Assembly (NCBI GenBank): GCA_900541025.1
Contig: UQIL01000030.1
Location: 1-21,459, forward strand
DNA length: 21,459 nucleotides
Source of the DNA: an uncultured Collinsella sp.
GTDB lineage: Bacteria > Actinomycetota > Coriobacteriia > Coriobacteriales > Coriobacteriaceae
Direction of reading: 5' to 3'
Below the pieces are notes generated by a model. It was not told the DNA's origin and did not search any database. It saw only the letters and a list, made by a program, of their open reading frames with translations. Position 1 is the stretch's first letter. Every line of letters starts with the position of its first letter. Shown here in pieces: positions 1 to 6,737 of this stretch. The translations under genes and the position numbers were made by a program.

Positions 1-19
1 CAAAGGGACGGTCCCTTTG
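1..19. repeat. Short perfect palindrome, REP-like
   Basis: Two 9-base arms, CAAAGGGAC and GTCCCTTTG, flank a single central base. The spacer is too short for a normal transcription terminator unless the inner pairs open, and no T-run follows on either strand. I recall GGGAC-type palindromes of this kind as intergenic repeats in gut Firmicutes and Actinobacteria, sometimes near IS200-like REP-associated transposases, but no transposase is visible here. The window edge cuts off its left context. Its role is unknown. Confidence 0.5.
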
Positions 20-64
20 TAGCGTCGGCTTACTAGAAAAGTAAATATTGTTTCAAGCGAGTAG

Positions 65-173
65 CCTCCCGCCCGCCTCTCACACATATCGTTCCACGCG
101 CAGTTTCGCAGCGAGCGAAGCGAAGCGAGAATGTTTGAGCATGGAATGATATGTGTGAGAGGCGGGCGGGAGG
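65..173. repeat. Long nested inverted repeat downstream of dut
   Basis: Arms at 65-96 and 142-173 are 32 bases each and complementary except for one G-T wobble (CGTTCCA against TGGAATG). The 45-base interior contains TTTCGC followed by several GCGAA/GCGAG units, which can form smaller internal hairpins. The element starts 14 bases beyond the dut stop codon. It may end the dut transcript or protect its 3' end, but no T-run follows the stem in either direction, so it is not a classic intrinsic terminator. A MITE-like or intergenic repeat-family element is the other main reading. Positions 1-186 contain no gene. Confidence 0.75.
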
Positions 174-186
174 GATATGAGCGCCC

Positions 187-630
187 CTAGGCGACGCCGC
201 TGGAGCCGAAGCCTCCTTTGCCTCGGTCGGTTTCGTCTAGTTCTTCTACTTCTACGAGGTTGACCGTGGGGACTTCTTGGATGACGAGTTGGGCTATGCG
301 GTCGCCTTTGTTGATTTGGATATTGTTGGAGGGATCCAGGTTGATGAGGATAACCTTGAGTTCTCCTCGGTAGTGGGCGTCGATGAGGCCCGGCGTATTG
401 ACTATAGACAGGCCCTGCTTGATGGCCAAGCCGCTGCGGGGCTGGACGAAGCCGGCGTAGCCGTCGGGCAGGGCGATGGCCAGCCCAGTGGAGACCAGAC
501 GACGCTCGAAAGGCTTCAGAACGCAGTCCTCGTTGGAGCGCAGGTCCAGGCCGGCGTCTGTGGGGTGAGCGAATTTGGGAAGCTCGACGGTGGGGTCGAG
601 ACGCTTAATGTTGACGGTAATGTTGGACAT
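187..630 (-). CDS. dut: dUTP pyrophosphatase (dUTPase)
   Basis: This enzyme hydrolyses dUTP to dUMP and pyrophosphate, which keeps uracil out of DNA and feeds dTMP synthesis. The 147-residue protein has all five trimeric dUTPase motifs: DAGLDL (25-30), PRSGLA (64-69), GLIDAHYRGE (81-90) with the catalytic Asp, GDRIAQLVI (109-117) and the C-terminal RGKGGFGSSG arm (136-145). Its length is normal for the family. The ATG at 628-630 has an AGGTGA ribosome site overlapping the end of nrdR, and only 4 bases separate the nrdR stop from this start, so the two are very probably co-transcribed and coupled. The last gene before the large inverted repeat, it is probably the end of the LysM protein-nrdR-dut transcript. 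Confidence 0.97.
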   Translation of the reverse strand: MSNITVNIKRLDPTVELPKFAHPTDAGLDLRSNEDCVLKPFERRLVSTGLAIALPDGYAGFVQPRSGLAIKQGLSIVNTPGLIDAHYRGELKVILINLDPSNNIQINKGDRIAQLVIQEVPTVNLVEVEELDETDRGKGGFGSSGVA

Positions 631-634
631 GAAA

Positions 635-1078
635 TCACCTTAGCTTGTCGAGCTCTTGCAGAAACTCATCGACGTCTTTGAAATCGCGGTAGACCGAGGC
701 AAAACGGATATAGGCCACCTTATCGATCTTGGCCAAGCGCTTGAGCACCATGTCACCCAACTCATGGGACGTAACGGCCGTAAGCGTGCGGGAACGAAGC
801 TCAACCTCGATATCGTCGATAATCTCATTGAGCTTCTTCGTGTCGATATCGCGCTTGATCGTAGCGCGCATCAAGCCGACAAGCAGCTTATTGCGATCGA
901 ATCGTTGCTTGGTTCCGTCTGACTTAATAACCTCGATAGGATCTTCGCAACGCTCGAATGTCGTAAAGCGATAATTGCACGAGCAGCATTCACGACGGCG
1001 CTTGATAGTATTATTCGATTCCTGCATACGGGAATCTACGACGCGGGTATGTGCCTTGCCGCATTTGGGACAGCGCAT
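635..1078 (-). CDS. nrdR: Transcriptional repressor NrdR
   Basis: NrdR is a zinc- and nucleotide-binding repressor that senses ATP/dATP and represses ribonucleotide reductase genes through NrdR boxes. In this 147-residue protein the N-terminal zinc ribbon uses C3, C6, C31 and C34, followed by the family signature RFTTFER (37-43). The rest, about 47-137, is an ATP-cone domain. Length matches the family (about 150). The ATG at 1076-1078 follows an exact AGGAGGTT ribosome site at 1081-1088. The gene lies 51 bases downstream of the LysM protein gene and 4 bases upstream of dut. The order lexA / divergent LysM protein / nrdR matches Corynebacterium (divS-nrdR) and Mycobacterium (Rv2719c-nrdR), which supports SOS-linked transcription here. 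Confidence 0.97.
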   Translation of the reverse strand: MRCPKCGKAHTRVVDSRMQESNNTIKRRRECCSCNYRFTTFERCEDPIEVIKSDGTKQRFDRNKLLVGLMRATIKRDIDTKKLNEIIDDIEVELRSRTLTAVTSHELGDMVLKRLAKIDKVAYIRFASVYRDFKDVDEFLQELDKLR

Positions 1079-1129
1079 GGAACCTCCTCTTAAACGATAA
1101 CAAGGGTACCATGCGACCGACCCGAAATC

Positions 1130-1579
1130 TTACGAACGGGCCGGAACTTTCAGAACTGCACCAGCATCAAGAGAGCCGCGATCGAGGTGATTGACGCTAC
1201 GAATCATGTCGGAAGTCTCCTGTGTGGAAAGGCCATCGATGGGATGCTCCTGGGCAAGCGACCACAGGGAATCGCCGGACTGCACGCGAACCGTCTCGTA
1301 GGTAACGTTGGCTACGGAATCGGCATATGCAGCGTGACGAGCAGAAAAAACTGACGTGGCGAGCACAAAGAACAGGGTAAACGCCACGGCAACAGCAACA
1401 ATCGTCGAGGCCTTCAGGGCAACAGGAGCCAAAGCAACGGACGCACGCTGGGTGCGAACGGGTTTAGTGGCCACGGTCTGAAAATGAGAACGTCCACCCT
1501 TCACGACCGTAAAGGCCGGCGATGCGGGCACCTCAAGCTTAAGAGCGAGGTTTCCCTGGACCATATCCGCTGCGTTCAT
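1130..1579 (-). CDS. LysM-domain membrane protein, probable SOS division inhibitor (YneA/DivS-like)
   Basis: The 149-residue protein has a cytoplasmic N-terminus of about 55 residues, one hydrophobic segment at about 57-79 and an extracytoplasmic LysM domain at about 94-148, with the typical VQSGDSLWSLA opening. LysM domains bind peptidoglycan. The gene is transcribed away from lexA and sits before nrdR, the same position as Bacillus yneA, Corynebacterium divS and Mycobacterium Rv2719c, which encode small envelope proteins that block division during SOS. That role is inferred from position, architecture and the two LexA boxes upstream; sequence similarity to those proteins beyond LysM was not tested. 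The ATG at 1577-1579 has a good AGGAG site. The leader can form two mutually exclusive hairpins near that site. Confidence 0.85.
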   Translation of the reverse strand: MNAADMVQGNLALKLEVPASPAFTVVKGGRSHFQTVATKPVRTQRASVALAPVALKASTIVAVAVAFTLFFVLATSVFSARHAAYADSVANVTYETVRVQSGDSLWSLAQEHPIDGLSTQETSDMIRSVNHLDRGSLDAGAVLKVPARS

Positions 1580-1649
1580 TCTGTTCTCCTCTCGTTTGTT
1601 TTGACGAGAACTGTTTTATCAAGCCGCGGGGACAAAAAAGTCTAGCGCG

Positions 1650-1663
1650 GGAACGAGTGTTCG
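1650..1663 (-). promoter_or_regulatory. LexA operator (distal), at the start region of the LysM protein promoter
   Basis: On the minus strand this reads CGAACACTCGTTCC, matching the Gram-positive/actinobacterial SOS box CGAAC-N4-GTTC. It overlaps the predicted transcription start of the LysM protein gene, just downstream of its -10. Confidence 0.75.
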
Positions 1664-1667
1664 GTTA

Positions 1668-1697
1668 TTATTATCTTCGAACAGTTGTTCCTGTCAA
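1668..1697 (-). promoter_or_regulatory. Promoter of the LysM protein-nrdR-dut operon
   Basis: On the minus strand TTGACA (1697-1692) is followed 17-18 bases later by ATAATA/TAATAA (1674-1668). The spacer contains the proximal LexA box and the second box lies at the predicted start site, so LexA would block this promoter twice. No comparably good plus-strand promoter is visible for lexA. The best candidate is TTGTTC (1685-1690), 17 bases, AACATT (1708-1713), whose -35 overlaps the same box. Confidence 0.7.
1678..1691 (+). promoter_or_regulatory. LexA operator (proximal) shared by lexA and the divergent operon
   Basis: CGAACAGTTGTTCC fits the SOS box CGAAC-N4-GTTC. It lies inside the spacer of the minus-strand promoter and about 50 bases upstream of the lexA start, so it can serve both directions, including lexA autoregulation. 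A third, degenerate copy (AGAACATTTGTTTG, 1706-1719) lies closer to lexA. Confidence 0.85.
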
Positions 1698-1742
1698 GCA
1701 AAAATAGAACATTTGTTTGGTATGGGTAGAGAGGAATCCCTG

Positions 1743-2387
1743 ATGGCTCGCAAAATTACCAAGCGTCAGCAGCAAATTTACGACTTCATCAAGGAATATC
1801 AGCAGGAGAAGGGCTATCCGCCCAGTGTACGCGAGATGGCTTCGGCTGTGGGCCTTTCCTCCCCTAGCACTGTACATGCGCATCTCTCCGCACTCGAAGC
1901 ACGAGGCCTGCTCAAGCGTGACGCCACCAAGCCTCGCGCTCTCGAGCTCTTTGACGAGGACGGATCTTCCGTCTCCATCTCAAAGTCCGATGAGTCCGCG
2001 GCGCCCCGTGGCACCGTATCGCTGCCTCTCGTAGGCCGAGTCGCTGCAGGGATTCCCATCCTTGCCGAGCAGAATATCGAAGACACCTTTACCATCCCAA
2101 CCGAGATCGCAACGGACCAGGGGTCCTTTATCCTCGAGGTCCACGGCAATTCGATGATTAACGTCGGCATTTATAACGGCGACTACATCATCGTTCGTGA
2201 GCAGAAGAGTGCCATGAATGGCGAGATTGTCGTGGCTATGATCGATGGCTCTGCAACGGTCAAAACATTCTACAAGGAGCAGGGACGCGTTCGTCTGCAG
2301 CCCGAAAACGACACCATGGAGCCCATCTACGCGACGAATCCCACGATTCTGGGCAAGGTCGTCGGTTTGATGCGCCGGTTTTCGTAA
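1743..2387 (+). CDS. lexA: SOS repressor LexA
   Basis: LexA represses SOS genes and self-cleaves when it meets RecA filaments. From the ATG at 1743 the protein is 214 residues. The N-terminal winged helix-turn-helix spans about 1-65 (recognition region near SSPSTVHAHLSALE, 39-52) and the C-terminal S24 peptidase domain about 90-210. Visible functional residues are the Ala102-Gly103 cleavage bond (GRVAAGIP), catalytic Ser137 (HGNSM) and Lys174 (SATVKTF). I chose ATG 1743 because GAGAGGAA lies 6-7 bases upstream and the protein then begins MARKITKRQQ, as expected. An in-frame TTG at 1713 adds ten atypical residues and sits inside the operator region. The stop overlaps the next gene as TAATG. 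Confidence 0.97.
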   Translation: MARKITKRQQQIYDFIKEYQQEKGYPPSVREMASAVGLSSPSTVHAHLSALEARGLLKRDATKPRALELFDEDGSSVSISKSDESAAPRGTVSLPLVGRVAAGIPILAEQNIEDTFTIPTEIATDQGSFILEVHGNSMINVGIYNGDYIIVREQKSAMNGEIVVAMIDGSATVKTFYKEQGRVRLQPENDTMEPIYATNPTILGKVVGLMRRFS

Positions 2388-3091
2388 TGCAAAAACGCAT
2401 CACTGTCTTTGATACTATTCGCGGGTTTACCATGCTGTCGATGGCGGGATTTCATGCCTGCTACGACCTTGCCTACCTATATGGTTGGAAGATGCCCTGG
2501 TTTACCCAGACCATCTTCCAGGACATCTGGCGTGCCAGCATCAGTTGGGTATTTTTGTTTATTGCCGGCTGGATGTGCACCCTCTCGCGCAACAACATCA
2601 AGCGTGCCGTCAAATATGCCGCTGCCGCTTTAGTTGTATGGGTCGCAACGACGCTCGTCACAGTCGATGACTCGGTGAACTTCGGCATCATTTTCTGCAT
2701 GGCGGCGTGCACCGCCATTGTTGCACTCGCGCGCCCGGTTCTCGATAGGGTGCCGACAGTATGGGGTATAACAATTTGCCTCATACTCTTTGCCTGTACC
2801 TGGAGCATTCCTAAAGCGGTCTACCCTATCCCCTATCTAGCTTGGCTGGGATTCCCAGGTCCAGAATTTGTCTCCGGTGATTACTATCCGCTCATACCCT
2901 TCTTATTTATGTACCTCGCAGGCTTCTTTGCCGCCCGCACGGCACAAAAAGCAAACCTTGAAGCGCCAGCATGGGCCTATGAGAATCCCATCCCGATGCT
3001 CGCAAGCCTCGGACGCCATGCGCTGCCGTTCTACCTACTTCATCAACCCGTTATCTTAGGCGTGCTGGAGCTGATTTACTCTGTTCGGTAG
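2387..3091 (+). CDS. Membrane protein, DUF1624 / HGSNAT-type acyltransferase family
   Basis: This 234-residue integral membrane protein has about six to seven hydrophobic segments. The N-terminus FDTIRGFTMLSMAGFH (8-23) resembles the conserved D-x-x-RG start of the heparan-alpha-glucosaminide N-acetyltransferase catalytic family (DUF1624). The C-terminal RHALPFYLLHQPVI (210-223) is the conserved last helix with His219. Family members are thought to move acyl groups across or at the membrane; the substrate here cannot be told, and a sugar or envelope component is only a guess. The ATG overlaps the lexA stop as TAATG, so it is probably translated from the lexA mRNA, although a role in SOS is not implied by its family. 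The 3' end overlaps hflX by 16 bases, tail to tail. Confidence 0.85.
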   Translation: MQKRITVFDTIRGFTMLSMAGFHACYDLAYLYGWKMPWFTQTIFQDIWRASISWVFLFIAGWMCTLSRNNIKRAVKYAAAALVVWVATTLVTVDDSVNFGIIFCMAACTAIVALARPVLDRVPTVWGITICLILFACTWSIPKAVYPIPYLAWLGFPGPEFVSGDYYPLIPFLFMYLAGFFAARTAQKANLEAPAWAYENPIPMLASLGRHALPFYLLHQPVILGVLELIYSVR

Positions 3092-4365
3092 CGCTCGAGA
3101 CGCGTTGCGATACGGGCCGGAAGCTTTGCCACAATACGAACGCCATCTTCGAGGTATTCCTCGTGCAGAAGGGTTCCCTGTTCGTGCACGAGCGTGATTA
3201 ACGCGCCCTCTCGATACGGGATATCGGCCGAGAGCAACACGTCCGTAGCGGCCGCTTCACGAGCGATGCGGTCGACTAAGTCATCAAGACCCTCACCCGT
3301 CTGAGCCGAGAACAGAACCGCCTCGGGATAACGCCGGCGAAAGCTCAAGCGGTCGACGCTATCGAGCAGATCAATTTTATTGAACACGGTAAGCGTTAGG
3401 CGCTCACCGGCACCAATCTCGTCCAGGACACGATCAACCGCCTCGAGCTGACGCTCGTAATCCTCATCGGAAGCATCCACGACTTTAAGAATCAAATCGG
3501 CGCCGAGCACCTCGGAAAGCGTAGATTTAAACGCGTCGACCAGGCCATGGGGCAGTTTTTGAATAAAGCCAACGGTATCGGTGATCGTCATGCCACGGCC
3601 ACCGGGCAAACGGTACGAGCGCGTCGTGGGATCGAGTGTGGCAAACAGCTTATCCTGCGAAAGTACTGTGGATCCCGTCAATCGATTAAGCAACGTCGAC
3701 TTACCGGCATTGGTGTAGCCAGCCAACGCCACGCGAAACGCCGGCGATTCAATACGGCTTTTCGATTGCACGTCGCGACGCTGTTCAACCTGTTTCAGTT
3801 CGCGTCGAAGAGCTGCGATCTTATTGCGAATCAGGCGACGGTCGACCTCGAGCTGGCTTTCGCCCTGACCAAAACGCGATCCAATGCCGCCACGCGTCTG
3901 CTCCTTGGCAAGATGGCTCCACATACCTCGCAGACGAGGCAGCAGATACTGCAACTGTGCCAGCTGCACCTGTAAGCGGCCCTCACGCGTCTGGGCATGC
4001 AGGCCAAAGATATCCAAAATCAACGCCGTACGGTCAATAATCTTAACCGGTTCGCCCACGGCTTTCTCAAGATAGGACTGCTGTGAAGGCGTCAGGTCGT
4101 CGTCGAAGATAACAACATCCGCATCCATGCGATGAACCAAACCGCACAGCTCCTCGACCTTGCCGGAGCCGATAAACGATTTGGGATAGGGCTTGACCAG
4201 GCGCTGCGACAAGCGTGCCACGCATTGGGCTCCAGCAGTGTGAGCCAAGCGCTCGAGCTCATCGAGCGAACGGTCGAGCGGCCAGGCATTATCGCGCCAC
4301 TCAACACCAACCAAGACGGCACGCTCAGGTTCAGGCGCCGTAGAGACCAAGGGAAAACGTGCCAT
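3076..4365 (-). CDS. hflX: Ribosome-associated GTPase HflX
   Basis: HflX binds the large ribosomal subunit and splits or rescues stalled ribosomes, notably after stress. The 429-residue protein has an N-terminal ND1 domain (about 15-125), an arginine-rich helical ND2 region, the glycine-rich linker RGGIGSRFGQGE (158-169) and a GTPase domain. Visible G motifs are G1 GYTNAGKST (216-224), G2 around TLDPTTR (243-249), G3 DTVG (263-266), G4 NKID (329-332) and G5 SAQTG (353-357). A short C-terminal domain follows. The ATG at 4363-4365 overlaps the miaA stop codon (TAATG), so it is probably coupled to miaA. The miaA-hflX linkage is common in bacteria, often with hfq between them; hfq is absent here. 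Confidence 0.97.
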   Translation of the reverse strand: MARFPLVSTAPEPERAVLVGVEWRDNAWPLDRSLDELERLAHTAGAQCVARLSQRLVKPYPKSFIGSGKVEELCGLVHRMDADVVIFDDDLTPSQQSYLEKAVGEPVKIIDRTALILDIFGLHAQTREGRLQVQLAQLQYLLPRLRGMWSHLAKEQTRGGIGSRFGQGESQLEVDRRLIRNKIAALRRELKQVEQRRDVQSKSRIESPAFRVALAGYTNAGKSTLLNRLTGSTVLSQDKLFATLDPTTRSYRLPGGRGMTITDTVGFIQKLPHGLVDAFKSTLSEVLGADLILKVVDASDEDYERQLEAVDRVLDEIGAGERLTLTVFNKIDLLDSVDRLSFRRRYPEAVLFSAQTGEGLDDLVDRIAREAAATDVLLSADIPYREGALITLVHEQGTLLHEEYLEDGVRIVAKLPARIATRLERYRTE

Positions 4366-5303
4366 TAGACAGCCTCGATACGACGGCAGATATCATCAAC
4401 GACCTCATCGATCGTAAACTCATCCATATCGAACCAAACAATGCGATCGTCACGTTTAAACCAGGAAAGCTGGCGCTTGGCATAGCGACGTGAGCGCATC
4501 TTGATAAGCTCACGGGCCTCATCCATGGTAATAGCGCCACGCAAGGCATCGATAATCTCTTTGTAACCAATTGCCTGCATCGATGTGAGCGCATCACCCA
4601 AGCCCTGGTCCATAAGGCCACGGACCTCATCAACCAGCCCCTGCTCAAACATAAGGTCGACACGCATGTTAATGCGCTCATAGAGCACTTCACGGCTACG
4701 CGTCAGACCAAACCACAAGGCATGATAACGCTCGCGCGGGACGCTGAATTTCGACTTCTGCTCGGCATACGACACACCGTCATCATGCATCTCGAGCGCA
4801 CGAATCACACGACGCACGTTATGGGGATGAATCACGGCAGCAGATTCCGGATCGCGCTCGGCAAGCAGGGCATGCAGCGCCTCCTCGCCAATACGCTCGG
4901 CAAGTTCCTGATAGCCCGTGCGGCGTTCGTCCTCGAGTTCTCCCGAAGGAAAATCCATTTCATCGAGTGCAGCCTTGAGATACAGGCCCGTACCGCCGCA
5001 AAAGACCGGAAGACGTTGCTCGCCAAGCAAACGCTCGATATGCGCCCGGGCATCCGTCTGATAGAGCGCAGCTGAATACGCGACGCCCGGATCCACGATA
5101 TCGACAAGGCGCAGCGGCACCGAGCACTCCTCGGGCATCATCTTGGCCGTACCGATGTCCATGCCACGATAGATTTGCATCGCGTCACAAGACAACACTT
5201 CGGACGAAAGACGAGCGGCCAGGCGGTCGGCAACATCGCTTTTGCCGACCGCCGTCGGACCGACAATCGCTACGGCAGAAAGGCTTGCACCGGTGGAAAT
5301 CAT
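4365..5303 (-). CDS. miaA: tRNA dimethylallyltransferase MiaA
   Basis: MiaA transfers a dimethylallyl group to N6 of A37 in tRNAs that read codons starting with U; MiaB then methylthiolates the product. From ATG 5301-5303 the protein is 312 residues, the usual size. It shows the P-loop GPTAVGKS (15-22), the SCDAMQIYRGMDIGTAK region (38-54) that contacts the prenyl donor and substrate base, GGTGLYLKA (103-111) and, further on, SMQAIGYKE. I chose this start because its ATG overlaps the miaB stop (TAATG), the same arrangement as the miaA/hflX junction. A GTG at 5342 would add 13 residues encoded inside miaB and is less likely. Having miaB directly upstream puts both steps of ms2i6A37 synthesis in one operon. 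Confidence 0.96.
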   Translation of the reverse strand: MISTGASLSAVAIVGPTAVGKSDVADRLAARLSSEVLSCDAMQIYRGMDIGTAKMMPEECSVPLRLVDIVDPGVAYSAALYQTDARAHIERLLGEQRLPVFCGGTGLYLKAALDEMDFPSGELEDERRTGYQELAERIGEEALHALLAERDPESAAVIHPHNVRRVIRALEMHDDGVSYAEQKSKFSVPRERYHALWFGLTRSREVLYERINMRVDLMFEQGLVDEVRGLMDQGLGDALTSMQAIGYKEIIDALRGAITMDEARELIKMRSRRYAKRQLSWFKRDDRIVWFDMDEFTIDEVVDDICRRIEAV

Positions 5304-6673
5304 TAGCGAGGCTCGCCCACGACGGAGCCAGACAGATACCACGTTTTGGCGACATCAACATCAACGTCGACGATTTTGCCGACGAGCTGATCGATGCTAT
5401 AGCCAGCGGGAATCGGCGCATGCACCGTCTGGTTCTTGGGGCTTTTCCCCAGAAGAACAGCGTCGTTCTTCTTGCTCGTACCCTCAATAAGCGCAGGCAC
5501 CACGGTGTGAAGCTCGCCCTGGTTATACTCGTGAGCCGTCGTCTCGATAACCTTGACCAGACGGTTAAAGCGCTCAAGGATAACCTCATGCGGGGTGGGA
5601 TCATAAATCTCAGCTGCCGGGGTACCGGCGCGCTTGGAGTAAATAAACGTGTAGGCCTGGGCATAACGAACCGTCTCGGCAAGCGAGAGCGTCTGCTCAA
5701 AGTCTTCCTCGGTCTCGCCCGGGAAGCCCACGATGATGTCGGTCGAAAGCGCAATATCGGGCATACGGTTACGAATACGATCGACCAGACCCAGATAATC
5801 CTCGCGCGTATAACGACGATTCATCTCTTTAAGGATGCGCGTGGAACCCGACTGAACGGCCAGGTGGAGCTGCGGCATGACGGCAGGTGTCTCGGCCATG
5901 GCGTCAATGGTCTCAGGCAGCAGATCCTTAGGATGCGAAGAGGTAAAGAAGATACGCTCGACGCCCGTATCGCCCACAGCGCGCAGCAAGTCGGCAAAGC
6001 GCGGCTTGCCAAAGAGATCGCGACCGTAGGAGTTCACGTTTTGGCCCAGCAGCGTAATCTCGCGCACGCCCTGACGCACCAGACCTGTCACCTCGTCGAC
6101 AATCTCCTCGAAGGGACGGCTCTTCTCACGACCACGGACGTACGGCACGATGCAGTACGTGCAGAAGTTGTTGCAGCCCGTCATGATGGGCACCCAAGCG
6201 TGATACTGCGTCTCGCGATGCCACGGCATACTCATGGCGTCGGTATCCTCATGCTCATTCGTACGGATATGGCGCTTGCCATCCAAAAACGCCTCGGCAA
6301 TGAGCTCGGCCACGTGCGCAATAGAATGGGTGCCAAAAATGACGTTGACGTTATCGACGTTGGTGAGCAAGCCCTCGCCATCGCGTTGGGCGATGCAGCC
6401 GCCCACGGCGACCACGCGCTTACCCGAAGGCGAAGGAGGAAGGCTCTTGCAGGAATTGCACTGACCATACAGGCGCGTATCGGCAGCCTCGCGTACACAG
6501 CACGTCATGAACACGACAATATCGGCATGCTCGGGATCGAGCGCCATAAGACAGCCAAACGAATCGAGCAGGCCACTCACGCGCTCGGAGTCGTGCTGGT
6601 TCATCTGGCAGCCGAATGTGCGGATAAAGTAGGTTTTACCGGCAAGAATATCGCGTACGGAACGCTGGTCCAT
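5303..6673 (-). CDS. miaB: tRNA-2-methylthio-N6-dimethylallyladenosine synthase MiaB
   Basis: MiaB is a radical-SAM methylthiotransferase that converts i6A37 to ms2i6A37 in tRNA. The 456-residue protein has the N-terminal MTTase domain with cluster cysteines C22 (RTFGCQMNQHDSE), C58 (MTCCVRE) and C93 (GGCIAQR). The radical-SAM cluster C167-x3-C171-x2-C174 (TGCNNFCTYCIVPYVRGRE) follows, and the C-terminus has the features of a TRAM domain. The start ATG 6671-6673 was chosen because the protein then begins MDQRSVRDILAGKTYFIRTFGC and an AGGAT site lies upstream; the frame stays open for 69 more codons, but these overlap spoVS and look like no known domain. An additional C-x2-C pair (C72, C75) before the third cluster cysteine and M57 in place of the usual Asn are unusual. 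The stop overlaps miaA. Confidence 0.96.
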   Translation of the reverse strand: MDQRSVRDILAGKTYFIRTFGCQMNQHDSERVSGLLDSFGCLMALDPEHADIVVFMTCCVREAADTRLYGQCNSCKSLPPSPSGKRVVAVGGCIAQRDGEGLLTNVDNVNVIFGTHSIAHVAELIAEAFLDGKRHIRTNEHEDTDAMSMPWHRETQYHAWVPIMTGCNNFCTYCIVPYVRGREKSRPFEEIVDEVTGLVRQGVREITLLGQNVNSYGRDLFGKPRFADLLRAVGDTGVERIFFTSSHPKDLLPETIDAMAETPAVMPQLHLAVQSGSTRILKEMNRRYTREDYLGLVDRIRNRMPDIALSTDIIVGFPGETEEDFEQTLSLAETVRYAQAYTFIYSKRAGTPAAEIYDPTPHEVILERFNRLVKVIETTAHEYNQGELHTVVPALIEGTSKKNDAVLLGKSPKNQTVHAPIPAGYSIDQLVGKIVDVDVDVAKTWYLSGSVVGEPR

Positions 6674-6737
6674 GAGCTTACATCCTAACGATGGTATCGA
6701 CGGGCGCATAGGTGCTACGAGCGTGCAGATGGCTCGC

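Noticed and set aside
1713..1742. Earlier TTG or ATG start of lexA
   Set aside because: The TTG lies in the operator region and the added residues are not LexA-like; the best ribosome site serves ATG 1743.
5304..5342. GTG start of miaA at 5342
   Set aside because: The extra residues lie inside miaB, and the TAATG overlap at 5303 matches the neighbouring junctions.
5285..6688. Plus-strand open frame of 467 codons opposite miaB
   Set aside because: MiaB carries all cluster cysteines on the minus strand; the antisense translation shows no domain.
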